A stretch of 64,000 nucleotides of DNA from Azolla caroliniana (lineage: Eukaryota; Polypodiophyta). The DNA lies in NCBI GenBank assembly GCA_043228905.1, contig JBHGNT010000022.1, positions 6,262,001 through 6,326,000 of the forward strand, written 5' to 3'. Numbering within the stretch: position 1 is the first letter of the stretch; each line of letters starts with the position of its first letter. A model generated the notes under the pieces. That model made no database searches. It saw nothing but the letters and a program-made list of their open reading frames with translations, and was not told where the DNA came from. The position numbers were made by a program, and so were the translations under genes. This document shows, in pieces, positions 17,895 to 29,300 of this stretch.

Positions 17895-20894
17895 ACTTAT
17901 AAGCTCGATCGGGCATCCATACCGGCACCATATGCATTCGTACAGAAACTTTGCTGTGGAAGCGGCCGTGTTGTCCCGTAAGGCCTTTGCTTCTACCCAT
18001 TTGGTGCAATAGTCGGTCGCCACTATGACATACCGATTTCCGGTTCGCATTGCCGGTGGTTTGAAGGGACCGACAAAGTCCAAACCCCACTTTTGAAACG
18101 GTTCTAAGGGCAAGACCGGGTGGTGTGGCATCCGGGCCTGCTCTGTGGGTTGGCCTAGTCGTTGACACAAATCGCATTCTCTACTATACTTCACGGCATC
18201 TTTTAGGGTGGTCGGCCACCACAGTCCGCTCTGCCATATTTTCCGAGCGGTTGCGTCGCCGGCATAATGCCCGCCGGCAATTCCACAGTGGGCTTCCCTG
18301 AGGATTAGATCCTTCTCATCGCTCCACACTGCTCGCCTCCAGATGCCATCTGCCCCCTTGTGATAGAGGGTGTCTCCAACCAAGCAGAAATGTCTACTTC
18401 TTACTGCTACCCTTTTCCTTTCATCGCGGTCCATGTTGTCCGGGGGAACTCCAGTGCTCAGGAACTGGTGCATCTCAGTTAGCCATGTGTCTTCGTCGGC
18501 TACCATTGTATCCGTTGCCGGTTTCGTCGTGATCCGGAACAATTCGGCGTCGGGAAACTCATCCTGGACGCCGTCCCCTGCTTCTCCGGATTCAAGTCTG
18601 CTTAGATAGTCCGCTACCGCATGCTGCGCCCCGGGTCGGTGGAAAATGTCGAATTCAAATTCCTGTAGTAGCAGTGTCCACCGTGCAATTTTTCCCGTCA
18701 GGGATGCCTTCGAGACCAGGTAGAGTAGAGCCGAATGGTCGACATGGAAGGAAAACTTCCTTCTGAGCAGATAGTGCCTGTACTTTGTGACACTATACAC
18801 CATTCCCAATGCCTCGCGTTCCGTCGTAGAGTAATTCCGTTCGGCTTTTGAGAGTTTCCGGCTTGCGTAGTACACCGGTCGGTACCATTTCGGCTCTGTG
18901 AGTTGCATCAGAACGCTGCCGATTGCTACGTCCGACGCGTCGACGAAGACGTGAAAGCTTTTACTCCAATCCGGCGGTTGCACCACCGGAGCTTGCGACA
19001 GCATGACCTTCAACGCTTTGTAGGCTTCCTCCTCCGTCTCTGCCCATAGGAAGGGTACCCTATGTACGGCGGTATGTAACGGTGTAGCGAAGTCCGCGAG
19101 GTGCCGTATCATCCGGCTATGCCACCTTATTTGGCCCAGGAACCGGCTTAAAGCCTTTGCGTTACTTGGTGCTGGTGCATCGAGAATCGCCTTGACTTTA
19201 TCCGGATCTACCGCGATCCCTTCCTTACTCACCACGTGCCCTAGCAAGTTGCCGCTTGCCACTCCAAAGACGCACTTGGCCGGATTCAGGCTCAATCGGT
19301 ACTCGCGGCACTTCTCCAAGCACAGCCGGAGGTGATCGAGATGCTCTCCGTGCCGGCTGTAGACCGCGAAATCGTCAAGGAAGACCTGCATAAAACCGGG
19401 GATATATTCCCCGAAAATTTCCATTATTATCCTTTGAAAGGTTGTTGGAGCCGTCTTTAGTCCGAACATCATCACGACCGCGACGAACACTCCCCATTCC
19501 GTCACGAACGCTGTCTTCTCTTGGTCGGCCGGGTTCATTCGTATTTGGTTGTAGCCGCTAAATCCATCTAGGAAGCTGTAAACTTCGTGCCCGGCTACCA
19601 CATCTAACACCCCGTCCGTAAATGGTAGTGGAAACGCATCGGTCACTGTCGCGGCATTTAGTTTTCGGTAGTCCACGCATACCCGGATTTTTCCGTTCTT
19701 TTTCGGGACCACCACTATCGGACTTAGCCAGGTTGCCTGCTTGACCGGTCGGATAAATCCGACCTGGAGGAGCTTATCAATTTCCTCCTTCACCTTTGCC
19801 GCATAATTCGGATTCATCCGGTACCTGCGTTGAGCAATTGGTTTCGCGTCCGTACTTAGGTGAATTTGGTGCTGATAGAGCTGGGGGTCCAGCCCTCGCA
19901 TGTCTTCATACGACCACGCGAACACATCCTTGAAGTCTGTTAACAATGCTACCATTGCCTTCTTTTCTTCCTTCGGCAATTCCTTTGCAACCTTTACTGG
20001 TCGGGGCTTGTCTGCTGTGCCGAGGTCCACCTCCTCGAGTTGGGATGCTTTTACCCTCTGGGATATCGTCATTTCCCTCTCTAGGGATTCCTGCGCTTGT
20101 CGTAGTTCCCGGATCGCCGCTTGGTCCGGTTCTTCCGGCGTCGTAATGTACGGTTCTACTGCCGCCGTAATATCCACCTCAAATAGTGGGACGATTCGTG
20201 GGTGTTCCTCTAGGTACCGCTCGACTTCCTCGTCCGGTAATCCCTCCAACATGTTAATGCTTTCCGCATACAATGGAGTTGCTTCCTTACTGGTGATCAC
20301 CCGTGGTTGCGTCGTTACTCGTACCTTTGTTTTCCCTCGCCGGAATGTGATCATGTTCTTTTGCCAGTTCTGCTTGATATGCGCCGTTCGCAACCATGGT
20401 CGTCCTAGCAGTAGGGGGTATGCGCCTTGTACATTCAGCTGCAGCACCACGGCCGATATCCGGAATACGTGGCCTCCGATCGTGATTTCCAAATCCCGGA
20501 TAAGCCCGGTCGGTCGGACTGAGCTAGTATCCGCCATGCGTAACCAGAAGGGGCATGGTTCCCATTCCCGGATGCCCAGGTCGTTGCATGTCTGTTGGCT
20601 GATGACATTTACCCCGGAGCCTCCGTCAATAATCGTTCCAACAATTTCCTTTCCTTTCACGATTGTCGTGATTGCCGGGCTACTTGTATCGACCACCGCT
20701 GGTCCTTCCTCCGGGTTGGAGAAGAATGCCGGTGCTGGCGTCGGCTTCGGTTTGCTGACGGATGCCTGTAGGTCTGCCGTAAATCGTGGCACTAACTGTA
20801 GTAGTCGTGCTAACGGCAGCACGATTTGACAGTCCTGTAGCGCTTGCCACGTCGGGTTCTCGCCTGGCTGTATGATTTCTTCGTCTTTTGGCAT
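17895..20894 (-). pseudogene. G-C pol, first part: protease, RT, RNase H, integrase start (split by C-B)
   Basis: From ATG 20894 (MPKDEEIIQ), 12 bases past the gag stop. Protease TIIDGGSGVNVIS (residues 88-100). RT with WLSPIVVVPKKNG, DAFPLPF, FLDGFSGYNQIRM, MMFGLKTAPTTFQRI and the active site FLDDFAVYS (about 505). RNase H with VFVDASDVAIGS (about 648), STTEREALG, HVDHSALLYL and ADYLSRLESGE. Integrase zinc site HCGIAGGH..CDLCQR (about 870-915) and catalytic Asp in WGLDFVGPF. No second (archaeal-type) RNase H is seen between RNase H and integrase. This stretch has no stop. It is broken only because C-B entered at 17895, after ELI. Confidence 0.93.
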
Positions 20895-20905
20895 ATTTTG
20901 GTCTC

Positions 20906-22962
20906 TTACTTCTGCCGCATCTGTTCATTGGCCTCCTTGATCCATTGTGTCGCTTGTTTTCTGATTGCCTCCTGGGCCTCCCACTCGGCGGTCTTTCCCT
21001 TTGACCGGGTTGTGACCTGCTGTACTTCTATTATTTCGGCTGTAACCATGTTGACTTCCGGCTGCTTGTCATAGCTTTTGCTTGGGCATTGGTTACTATA
21101 GTGGCCTTCCTTGCGGCAGTAATAACAGTACACCTTGTGACTGTTGCTCGTTTCTCCTTTGTCCCCGGTTTGGAGGGTGGGTATGCTCCGGCGGTCGTCT
21201 TCGGTTTTTCGGTTTTTCGGTACGGATACCGGGTTGTCATTCCTTGCTGCCTCCCGACGTTCCTCTCTTCGGAAAAATCCACGCTTCTGATTCCGTCGGA
21301 AATTTCGGTTCCCTTGTCGCCTCTCTTCTCCGCGTCGGTCGTATTCCGGGGCTCCGTCTCGGTCGTACCGGTCCCGGGGGTAGCTTTCTTTGCGTCTCTC
21401 CTCTAGGTCATAGTTGTCGCGTCTTCTATCAGCGTATCCTTGTCGCCTCTCTTCTCCGCGTCTATCGTCTTCCGGGGATTTGTCTCTGTCGTACCGGTCC
21501 CGGGGGTAGCTATCTCTCTGCGTCTCTCCTCTCGGTCATAGTTGTCGCGTCTTCTATCAGCGTATCTGTTACCGCGTTCGCGTTGGTAGCGGTCGTCTCT
21601 CCGGAATCGATCCTCGTCCGGGTTTTGATTGCGCGGTTCTATGTGTCGAACCGGTGCTGCCTGCCGATTTAACAGGTTGTATTCGCATCGGTCCGTTGTA
21701 TGGGCTCGAGAGTTGCAGATCACACATTGTGTCCGCAGGGTGCAGTCCACTGTTGAGTGCCCCGAATTTAGGCATGTTGTGCATTGTAAGGCCTGTCGGA
21801 ACCTCAGGTCTTCCTCCTTTGGGAGTGCCCGGTGTAACATCCCCATCGACAAGAAGGGGCTAGTCTTGTCCATTTCTAAAACCCGATCAATAACTTGGTC
21901 CATTGTGCTGGTTTGGAAATCAAGGACTCCGCACATTGTCCGAAGTGGCTCTTTCAGTGCGGCCAGAAAGACTGCTTTGGCTTCGTCTTCGGGTGGTGCT
22001 CTTGTCAGTTGGCTGTGCAGGGTCTGGAACCGAATGATGAATTGTGGCATAGTCTCGTTTTCTTCCTGCCGAGTGGTGTAGAACTGCCCGACCAATTCCC
22101 TTTGCTCAAATTGTCTGTGAAAAAACCTGAGGAATCTGGCCTTCAAGGCATCGAATGTGGCAAAGGTGCCTGGTAAGTGCTTTGTGTGCCATTGGGCCGC
22201 CGGTCCTTCTAAGGTTATGCCGAATTCGGCGATTTTGGATCGTTCGGCCTCGGGCTCCGTCAGTCTTTGGGAGATATGGTTGGCTTACCATGTTTGGAGG
22301 AATGCGTACACGTGTGCCTCCGCGTCGGCCTCATCCCGGTACTTTGGGTATGGGTACGGCATCGTGTCGTCCAACTGACTCTCCTGTTCCCTATCCGCTG
22401 TTGGCGTTGGTGTGAGAACCTTTGGTTCCTCCGCGGGTGTTGCCGGTGTCCGGTCCGTTGGTTCCTCCGCGGGTGTTGTCGGTATCCGCTCCTTCGGTTC
22501 CCTCGTGTTTGTTGTCGGTATCCGGTCAGCCTTCCTCGGCGGTTGCCGGTCACCGAATTCCAGGGTTATTTCTTCCTCTGGCGCCGGTGTTACTGAGTCT
22601 TCCGACCCCTCGTCCTCCCGGTCGTTTGGTGTGTCGTGGCTGCTTTTATACCGGGATGCAACGCTTCCGTCGCTTTCCGACTCCGCCTCAAGTGTTGCGA
22701 ATGCTTCCGAGTCCCCGTCGCCCGCGGCGAGCGTCTGCAGTATCGTTTCCGCCTCTTGCAGGCTTGTTATGCTACTGCCTTCGTCGGGGATTTGCAGAAC
22801 CCGGAACTGTAGTGCTTCTTCTGCGACTCTCCGAAGAGTTTTGGAGAATGACCGATCCCGCCGGATTTCGTCGACGGCTTGCTGCAGGGCTTCCCGTCGT
22901 TGCTCGCGTTCGGTGTATCGTCTCCCTCGTTCGGTGATGTGGTCGTCGTTTGGTCTAGACAT
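20906..22962 (-). pseudogene. G-C gag with three zinc knuckles, one stop and one frameshift
   Basis: From ATG 22962 (MSRPNDDHI). An acidic/Pro-rich N-terminus has repeated TPAEEP units (about 22420-22530). It is followed by a retrotransposon gag core (AQWHTKHLP, FLRFFHRQFEQREL, FIIRFQTLHSQL) and CCHC knuckles CTTCLNSGHSTVDC and CVICNSRAHTTDRC (about 21680-21790). Then come an Arg/Asp/Tyr-rich repeat and a last knuckle CYYCRKEGHYSNQC (about 21088-21130). A TAA at 22282-22284 interrupts the frame after QTW. A 2-base insertion at about 21510-21520 shifts it. The element would need helper Gag. Confidence 0.88.
21314..21565 (-). repeat. 126-bp tandem duplication within G-C gag
   Basis: Two adjacent copies (21314-21439, 21440-21565) encode an Arg/Asp/Tyr-rich stretch (NYDREERR, YPRDRYDRD). 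The right-hand copy contains two extra bases that break the gag frame. Confidence 0.8.
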
Positions 22963-22989
22963 CCATCCCCCGGTTGTCCTCTGCACTTT

Positions 22990-23012
22990 GCAGGAATCGT
23001 GGTCGCCAAAAT
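22990..23012 (-). promoter_or_regulatory. Primer-binding site of G-C (probably tRNA-Arg)
   Basis: Minus strand, a few bases inside the 5' LTR: TGGCGACCACGATTC. The first 11-12 bases are the complement of CGTGGTCGCCA, as at the 3' end of a tRNA-Arg of the GACCACG type. The assignment is from memory of tRNA sequences. Confidence 0.6.
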
Positions 23013-23014
23013 AG

Positions 23015-23389
23015 TGTTGTCTGTCTGGCCGGACTAGCCTCAACACAGGTGTCTACCCGACACTTCTCCAAAGGGGTGGTAAGGATTGGATGCTAGGTTA
23101 CACGCATAAGATGATTACAATTAAGCACGGACGGCAAACAATACGAGATACAGATAAATACACGACAATTACTATTGTATTACTTCCGTCAAAACACTTT
23201 ACAAATCATCGGATCCTTTTATAGGCATCTGGCAAGGTTACAATCGGTGCGCTTAGGCAACCGACATCCGAATCGGTTCGGATCCGGATCGGTACAACTG
23301 TACCGAATCCGTCCCTCCGAATAATAATTCTACTATTACTTCCTATTATCCGATCCGCCTTCCCACTTGTCCTTGCTCTTCTGACCACA
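23015..23389 (-). repeat. 5' LTR of gypsy G-C
   Basis: Nearly the same as 7755-8134. Its outer end reads CTGACCACA instead of CTGACCGGCCAACA, a 5-base loss at the U3 tip. LINE sequence resumes at 23390 without target duplication. Confidence 0.88.
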
Positions 23390-25615
23390 CAGGATTGCGA
23401 GCAGAACACATTATATATGCGAGAGAGTGCCTAGCTCCCTTGCTAACTCTAATCTTCAATCGTGCCCTTGCGGAGGGTTTTCCACCACAGTGGACTATGA
23501 ATACAGTGACCCCCATACATAAAGGGGGGGACCCCATGGACCCAAATACATATAGGACCTATGATAGGCCATACCCTTGCTAAGTTATATGGTGCAGTAA
23601 TGGAAGCAGAGCTTAGCGACTACATGGAGACCCTAAACCTTCGTGCACCTGAACAAGCTGGCTTTAGACGAGCCTTCTCCACTATTGATCACATCTTCAC
23701 ACTTAGATGCCTAATTGACCAAACTAGGGCTCGCAAGAAGAGATTATATTGTTGTTTTGTGGACTTCCGCAAAGCCTTTGACACAGTCCCTAGAGATCGG
23801 TTGTCTGATAGACTTAAAAGCTTGAGGATACCAGATGATATGGTATGGGCCATCTACGCACTATATGAACAAGTGTCCGGGTGTGTCCGATGCCCAGGTG
23901 GCCTATCCAATCGTTTCACTAGCACTATTGGTGTAAAACAAGGTTGCCCCCTATCACCGACGCTTTTTGGGATCTACATTGATGAGATCACAGATTTTAT
24001 TGCTCGTGAGGGAGGCACCGGACTGGTCCTTGGGGATACGCAGGTTCGTATCTTGCTCTATGCAGATGACATAGTTTTGCTCTCTGAATCCGAACACGAC
24101 CTACAGAGGCACCTCAATGCCTTAGATGACTTTTGTGTACAATGAGGATTGGTAGTGAATCTAGGGAAAACGAAAGTCCTTATCTTCCACACATCGGCCC
24201 AAGTTAGAGCTACGTGTCGCCTAACTATCTCCCATAGCCCAGTCGAGGTGGTTGGATCGTACGTATATCTCGGAGTCACTTTTAGTGCCCGCTCAGGTAA
24301 ATTTTCGATGACACAGGCAGCGAAGGATAGACTCACGAGAGGACATGCATCCCTCTCACTCCTAGAGAGACAATGCCACCAAGCACACTTTCAAGAGCCA
24401 CGGACTAAAGGGTGGCTCTTTGACTCATTAGTGACCCCCTCCCTCATGTATGCATCAACGGTTTGGGCTCCAGGATTACCATCCTTCATGTGGACGCAAT
24501 TAGAGAGACCATTGGTGATGATGCTATCACGCCAACTCCGAAGCAAATCGACTGTACCACATGACATTATTAGGGCCGAGTTCACGTTACCCCCAATGCT
24601 AGTAGAGGCACTTTTTCAACTTGTAGTCTTTATTGATAGGATACATAGCCAACCACATGATAGAATATCTCATCAAGCCTTTAAGGCCTCTCGATCATTG
24701 TATGAGTCCGGCTATACTAGCTCATGGTATGGCATGATGGTGACTTGGCTTCTTGCGAATGGTCTAGACATTAATAACCTACCTCCCCTTAGGTACAACC
24801 ACACGAGTGATAACACCTTAATCTCTCATGAGAACCGCAATAAAGTAATACGCCAAGAAATATGGCAAATTTACACTCGGTGTAAATGGATCACCCCACT
24901 AGAGCCACTCCCATCTAAAATGTCGTACTATAAGAAACACTTCATGCACTTCTCTGAGTTAGGTTTTATCACACGGCCAAAATATCTAGATGTATTCTTA
25001 CCACATGCACTAAGGGTTGCCATTGGACAACTTAGAATATCATCTCACCAACTTGAGATTGAAAATGGCCGTACTAGTGGAGTCCCTAGGGAGGAAAGGA
25101 TATGTAGGTTATGTCACATAGAGATAGAGGATGAGTACCACTTTACATGCAAGTGTCCAACCTATGCCGAGATAAGGGCAAAATACCAAGACATACTTGG
25201 TCCGTCTCCTACCCTCCCCAAACTATTAGATACTCTAGATATAAAGAAATTAGGCAAATACATTCTAGAGCTAAAACAACACAGAGAGAATAAATTACAA
25301 AATGTTGACAATAATGTTGCTAATGATCACGAACATGTAACAAATGCAGTTTTTCAGGAACCTGAGGAGACAACGAATGCCGACACACTTGCACCACTCG
25401 GCCTTTCCATTGATGAGGCAGAAAACCAGAGAAGAACCAGACGTCCTCGGGTGCCGGGTTTCAAAACAACTCAACGTGATGTGGAAGCAATATTGAAAAT
25501 AAGGGAACGTGAGCTACACCGCCTAGAAGCCATGGCTAGGGCACTCTCTACATTGGAACCCACATCAAGACCCTTTGACCCCCCACATCTTTTCGAGAGG
25601 CTTGGGTGGAAATAA
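23390..25615 (+). pseudogene. LINE ORF2, second part: reverse transcriptase and C-terminal zinc finger
   Basis: RT motifs in order: ALAEGFPPQW and HKGGDPMDPNTYR, then FVDFRKAFDTVPR, GVKQGCPLSPTLFG, and the active site LLYADDIVLL (24055-24080). Next come VVNLGKTKVL and YLGVTF, then a long C-terminal region with a CCHC finger CRLCHIEIEDEYHFTCKC (about 25105-25160). A one-base shift near 23560 (RTYDRPYPC against MIGHTLAKLYG) and a TGA at 24143-24145 (CVQ stop GLVVN) break the frame. The stop fits CGA to TGA. The protein ends WK at 25613. Confidence 0.9.
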
Positions 25616-25820
25616 AATTAGGCTTAGTGTATAGTCACTTTCGAGTATACTACATATTGTACACTACTAGAACTCTTTTAGTTTAAGTTCTATTTTTTTT
25701 TACTTAATTTTATTTTTAGTTATGATGACTGGATAAATACTCTATTGTTGTAAACCAATTGTCTCATGGGCCAAATTTGGCCTTAGAAGACGTTAATACA
25801 TCTTTCTTTCTTTCTTTCTT
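25616..25820 (+). other. LINE 3' UTR with (TTTC)n tail
   Basis: About 185 AT-rich bases after the ORF2 stop, then five to six TTTC units (25800-25820) instead of poly-A. The tail abuts the resumed G-A LTR (TATGCATGAATAAC). Confidence 0.75.
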
Positions 25821-26287
25821 TCTATGCATGAATAACTTTTTGTACCATGCATCTCTAGAAATTTTACATGGGATAAAGTTTAGTATAACTTTAAAATTCA
25901 TAATACGCTAGTATAATGATAAGGCTTAACATTATTAACATGGAGGTGCAAGGTTCGAATCTTGCCCTATGCATGTAATATATATATTTTTATACTTTCT
26001 TCTATTTACAAATATGTCTCTTCATCCGGTGAGAGACTCTCACCGGCCTTCTTCATCCGGCTCATTCCGGTTCTGCTTCATCCGGTGCTTGCTAGTTTTC
26101 TTTGTCCGGTTCTTACCGGCTCTCACCGGCCTTCTTCATCCGGCTCTTGCCGGGTCTCCTTACCGGTTTCGGTCCTTACCGGTTCTTCTTCCGTTTTCTT
26201 TGTCCAGTTCTTACCGGGTACTCCATGTCCTCTTCGGAGAGACCAAAAATGTAATTTTTCACGTAGTGTGCAAATTACACTACGACA
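25821..26287 (-). repeat. G-A 3' LTR, right part (U3 side)
   Basis: Matches 39611-39997 of the 5' LTR. It ends CTACGACA at 26287, so in element sense it begins TGTCGTAG. It holds a tRNA-like segment with B box GGTTCGAATCTTGCC (25951-25966), CCGG-rich repeats (26020-26215), and the block shared with copia LTRs (26005-26047). It is 81 bases longer than the other copy here because that copy has a deletion between direct repeats. Confidence 0.88.
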
Positions 26288-26303
26288 CTCACCCCCTCCT
26301 AAC
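26288..26303 (-). promoter_or_regulatory. Polypurine tract of G-A
   Basis: In element sense GTTAGGAGGGGGTGAG followed by the LTR start TGTCGTAG. The equivalent tract in G-B is GTTTGGAGGGGGCGAG. Confidence 0.85.
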
Positions 26304-26343
26304 CCACACATCCTCCGGTATGTGCCGAAGTCCCCGATGCTTG

Positions 26344-29300
26344 CTATTTACCTTCATCCGAAGCTTCCTCCGATTCTCCCCTTAAGTCGACTATGAGTTC
26401 TAATCCACTTTCTTTGCTTTCCGCATCACCGCGATCTTCATCCGATTGCTCCTTTTGGTCGGTCTTGTCTAGGATCACATAGGGTTCTTCATCAGTCCGC
26501 TTCTTGAAAATCTTCACTTGTTTCCTGGCTATAGGCACTTGTAGCGTCGTTCGATCCAACTCGCATAGTCGGTAAGTTCTGTTATCGAAAACTTTCCGAA
26601 CCTCATATGGCCCGAACCACCTTTTCGCGAACTTTCGCATCGTTGTATGTTGATGATCCAAACTACTGTTGTAGACAATCACCCAATCTCCTTCTTCAAT
26701 CTTCCGTGGTCGTAGTCGGTGCTTTGTGTCGAACCGGCTTTTATTCTAGAATCACACTTCTTGTTGTCGGCGTATTGCTTCCGCTATGTCTTCCGGTCTT
26801 CCCTTGAGTTGTCGTATCCGGACCGCTAGTAGTTCTTCCCGGCTCATCTCTTCCTTCCATGGTATCATTGTCCATGTCGCGATTGCAGTTTCCGTCGGCA
26901 TTACCGGTGCTTGTCCGGTCATAAGTTCTGATGGCATGTAACCGGTTACGGAGCTATGCGTCGTCCGATCTGCCCATAGTGCATATGGGAGCATCTACGG
27001 CCAATCCATCACCCTTCCATCGCATGCCTTCGCAAGTGCTTTGACAATCGGACTATGTCCTCGTTCGATCTTCCCGTTGGCTTCCGGATTGTATGCCGTT
27101 GTCAGTGTTACCGAACTCCATGTTTAGTGAAGAATTCCTTAGCTTTATCAGAGTTGAGTTCTCCCCGATCCGCAATCACTTGTCCTACGCACCTGTACCT
27201 ACAAAACACTTCTTCCAAAAGGAATTGAAATACCGTAGAACACGTTTTTCTTCGTAGCGCCCGACCTTCTACTTGATTTGTGAGATCTTCCTGAGCTAAC
27301 ACCAAGTACTTCTTTTGTCCGATCCCGGTTGGCATGGTTACAATGTCGACCATCCATTTGAAGTTGATTGTCGGTGAGAATGTCGGATGTAACTCTTCTC
27401 GGTGTCGAACTCCGGAGTAGATTTGACACTTCTCGCAGCTTTCCGTGAACTCCGCGACATCTTTGTACATATTCTTCCACCAATATCTTTGCTTGATCTT
27501 CCCAAATGTTGCCCATGTTCCCCGATGTCCAACCCAATCAGATTCGTGAAATTCGGACATTACCTGGTTTCGTTGCTCTTTTGTCCCTACTACTCGAAGT
27601 GGTATGCCACCCGGTCTTTTCGGCTCCCTCCATAAGAATCCATTTTTCAAGAAGAACTTTCGGACTTGCCGTTTCTTACTTTGGATCTCGGCTCTCTTCT
27701 CTTTATTGTCCAATGATTCCTCGATTTCTCGTAGCATTTTCCCGATCAACAAGCTTTCTCCCTCGTATTCTTCTTCCCGGAATTCTTGGATTACGTCCAC
27801 CCGGCATATGTGCTCCGAAGCAAAGTAGTCTTCGGAAACTTCTTCATTATCGTATTCAGTTATGTCATCTCCGAACCGCGCCCTTGACAGCATATCCGCT
27901 ACAGCGTTGTCTTTTTCGGAGATGTGTCTTACCTCCGGATTAAGTGACTTAACATATGCAATCCATCTTAGCATAGCCACATTCGGTATCGTGCAACACC
28001 GCATCATCCCGAGTATCGGAAGACAATCCGTTTCGATCACTACTTCGGCTCCGATCAAATAATCTCGATCCGATTTGATTGCCGACACGACTCCCCATAA
28101 TTCTCTTTTAACTTGTGCATATCCGTGTTGCCTTTTGTTGAGAACCTTTGCTCCGAATCGGATCGGATATCGCGAACCTTCCGGATCGTCTTGATTGATG
28201 ACCCATCCGATTCCGGTTGGACTTGTGTCAACCGTTACTATGATCGGTTGGTCATAGTTCGGCTTCTTTAGTGCTTCTGCCCTCCGTAGTGATTTCTTGA
28301 GCTTCTTCATGGCTTTGGTATGCTCTGGTTTCCATTCAAACTTCTTACCCTTCCGCAACAAGTGATAGAGTGGGTCCGCTATATGTGCATAGTGCGGAAT
28401 CCATATGTGGTAGAATGCACATGCTCCAAGAAACCTTCGAACTTTGGATTGTGACTCGCATACTTCTTTCATAGCTTGAATTGCATCGATCTTGATTGGT
28501 GACGGTCTTTAGCCGTAGGGCGCACATAGATGTCCGAATACCAATATTTCTTCTTGTCCGAATGTTGATTTCTCTCCGGAAAGTGTTAGATGCACATCTT
28601 CTAACTTCCGTAACACTTTCTCACAATCACGGATATGGTTGACTACGAACCTTCGGCATCCTCGTTCATCCATAGCTTCATCCTTTTCTTCCACCGCACA
28701 CCCTTTCATCGGAATGTCATCTAGGAACGGCATCGTTATCTCCGGTATGCAATCCCGGAGCACCTTGTTCATCGCATTCATCATATGTGCGACTGAGTTC
28801 GTCGCGCCTTGTGGTAGCATACACATCCGGACTAATCCTATCAGTGTCCGCATGGTAGTGATGTCTCGGCTCTCCACGGCTAGTTGGAATTGGTCATATC
28901 CGGAATATAGGTCTCCGATGGAGTATATCGCGCGACCGGCAAATGCTTCCGCAAATTCGTCCACTATCGGACTGACTCTGGAGTTCCGGATTGTGACCTT
29001 GTTTACCGATTGCAAATCTTGAATAAATCGGAGTGACCCATTCTTCTTCAGAACCGTAAACCATCGATTTGAGTACGGAGCATTTGATGGCTCTAGAATC
29101 CCCATCGCCACCTTCTCCTTGAGCAAGTCGATGATTTTCGGAATATGCGCCCGTGACACCGGAATCGGCTTTAGGTTCCACGACACATGGTCAATCGTGA
29201 AGATCACCATCGGCTCCACTATCTTCGGGTCAGCGCATCCTATTTCTTTCGATGTAAACGCAAATGCTCTCCCATGTTGCTCTAGCATCCCACAGAATCG

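Larger units (their letters stand above)
12379..17899 (+). mobile_element. Intact young Ty1/copia element C-B with TSD ACTTA
   Basis: A complete element: LTR 12384-13082, PBS, one uninterrupted gag-pol frame, PPT, LTR 17196-17894. ACTTA stands on both sides (12379-12383, 17895-17899). Both LTRs are 699 bp, and by eye I find two differences (TGTTGGG/TGTTGAG at the start and one C/A in GTGTACTCGCG). It interrupts the integrase of G-C between SDQGG and the preceding ELI. It is the youngest and innermost layer of the nest and looks autonomous. Confidence 0.96.
7755..23389 (-). mobile_element. Nested Ty3/gypsy element G-C with a third ORF, inserted in the LINE
   Basis: The matching LTRs are 7755-8134 (3') and 23015-23389 (5'). 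I see about four substitutions plus a 5-base indel at the U3 end. Order on the minus strand: 5' LTR, PBS, gag (20906-22962), pol (17895-20894 then 11530-12378), ORF3 (8185-11328), 3' LTR. The bases outside the LTRs (TCTCT left, CAGGA right) do not match, so no TSD is visible. That fits loss of LINE sequence at the junction. Copia C-B splits the integrase. Confidence 0.9.
5480..25820 (+). mobile_element. LINE (non-LTR retrotransposon) inserted in the G-A 3' LTR, itself interrupted by G-C
   Basis: Order: CT- and GTC-rich 5' UTR, ORF1 (coiled coil, RRM-like), ORF2 (AP endonuclease, then RT, then a CCHC finger), 3' UTR and a (TTTC)n tail. Compared with the intact LTR copy, 31 bases of target (equivalent to 39580-39610) are missing at the insertion point and no target duplication is seen. 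LINE sequence proper is 5480-7754 plus 23390-25820, about 4.7 kb. Confidence 0.88.

Noticed and set aside
7755-23389. Endogenous pararetrovirus.
   Set aside because: Paired LTRs, an integrase with zinc site and DDE residues, and no movement-protein or coat-protein signature.
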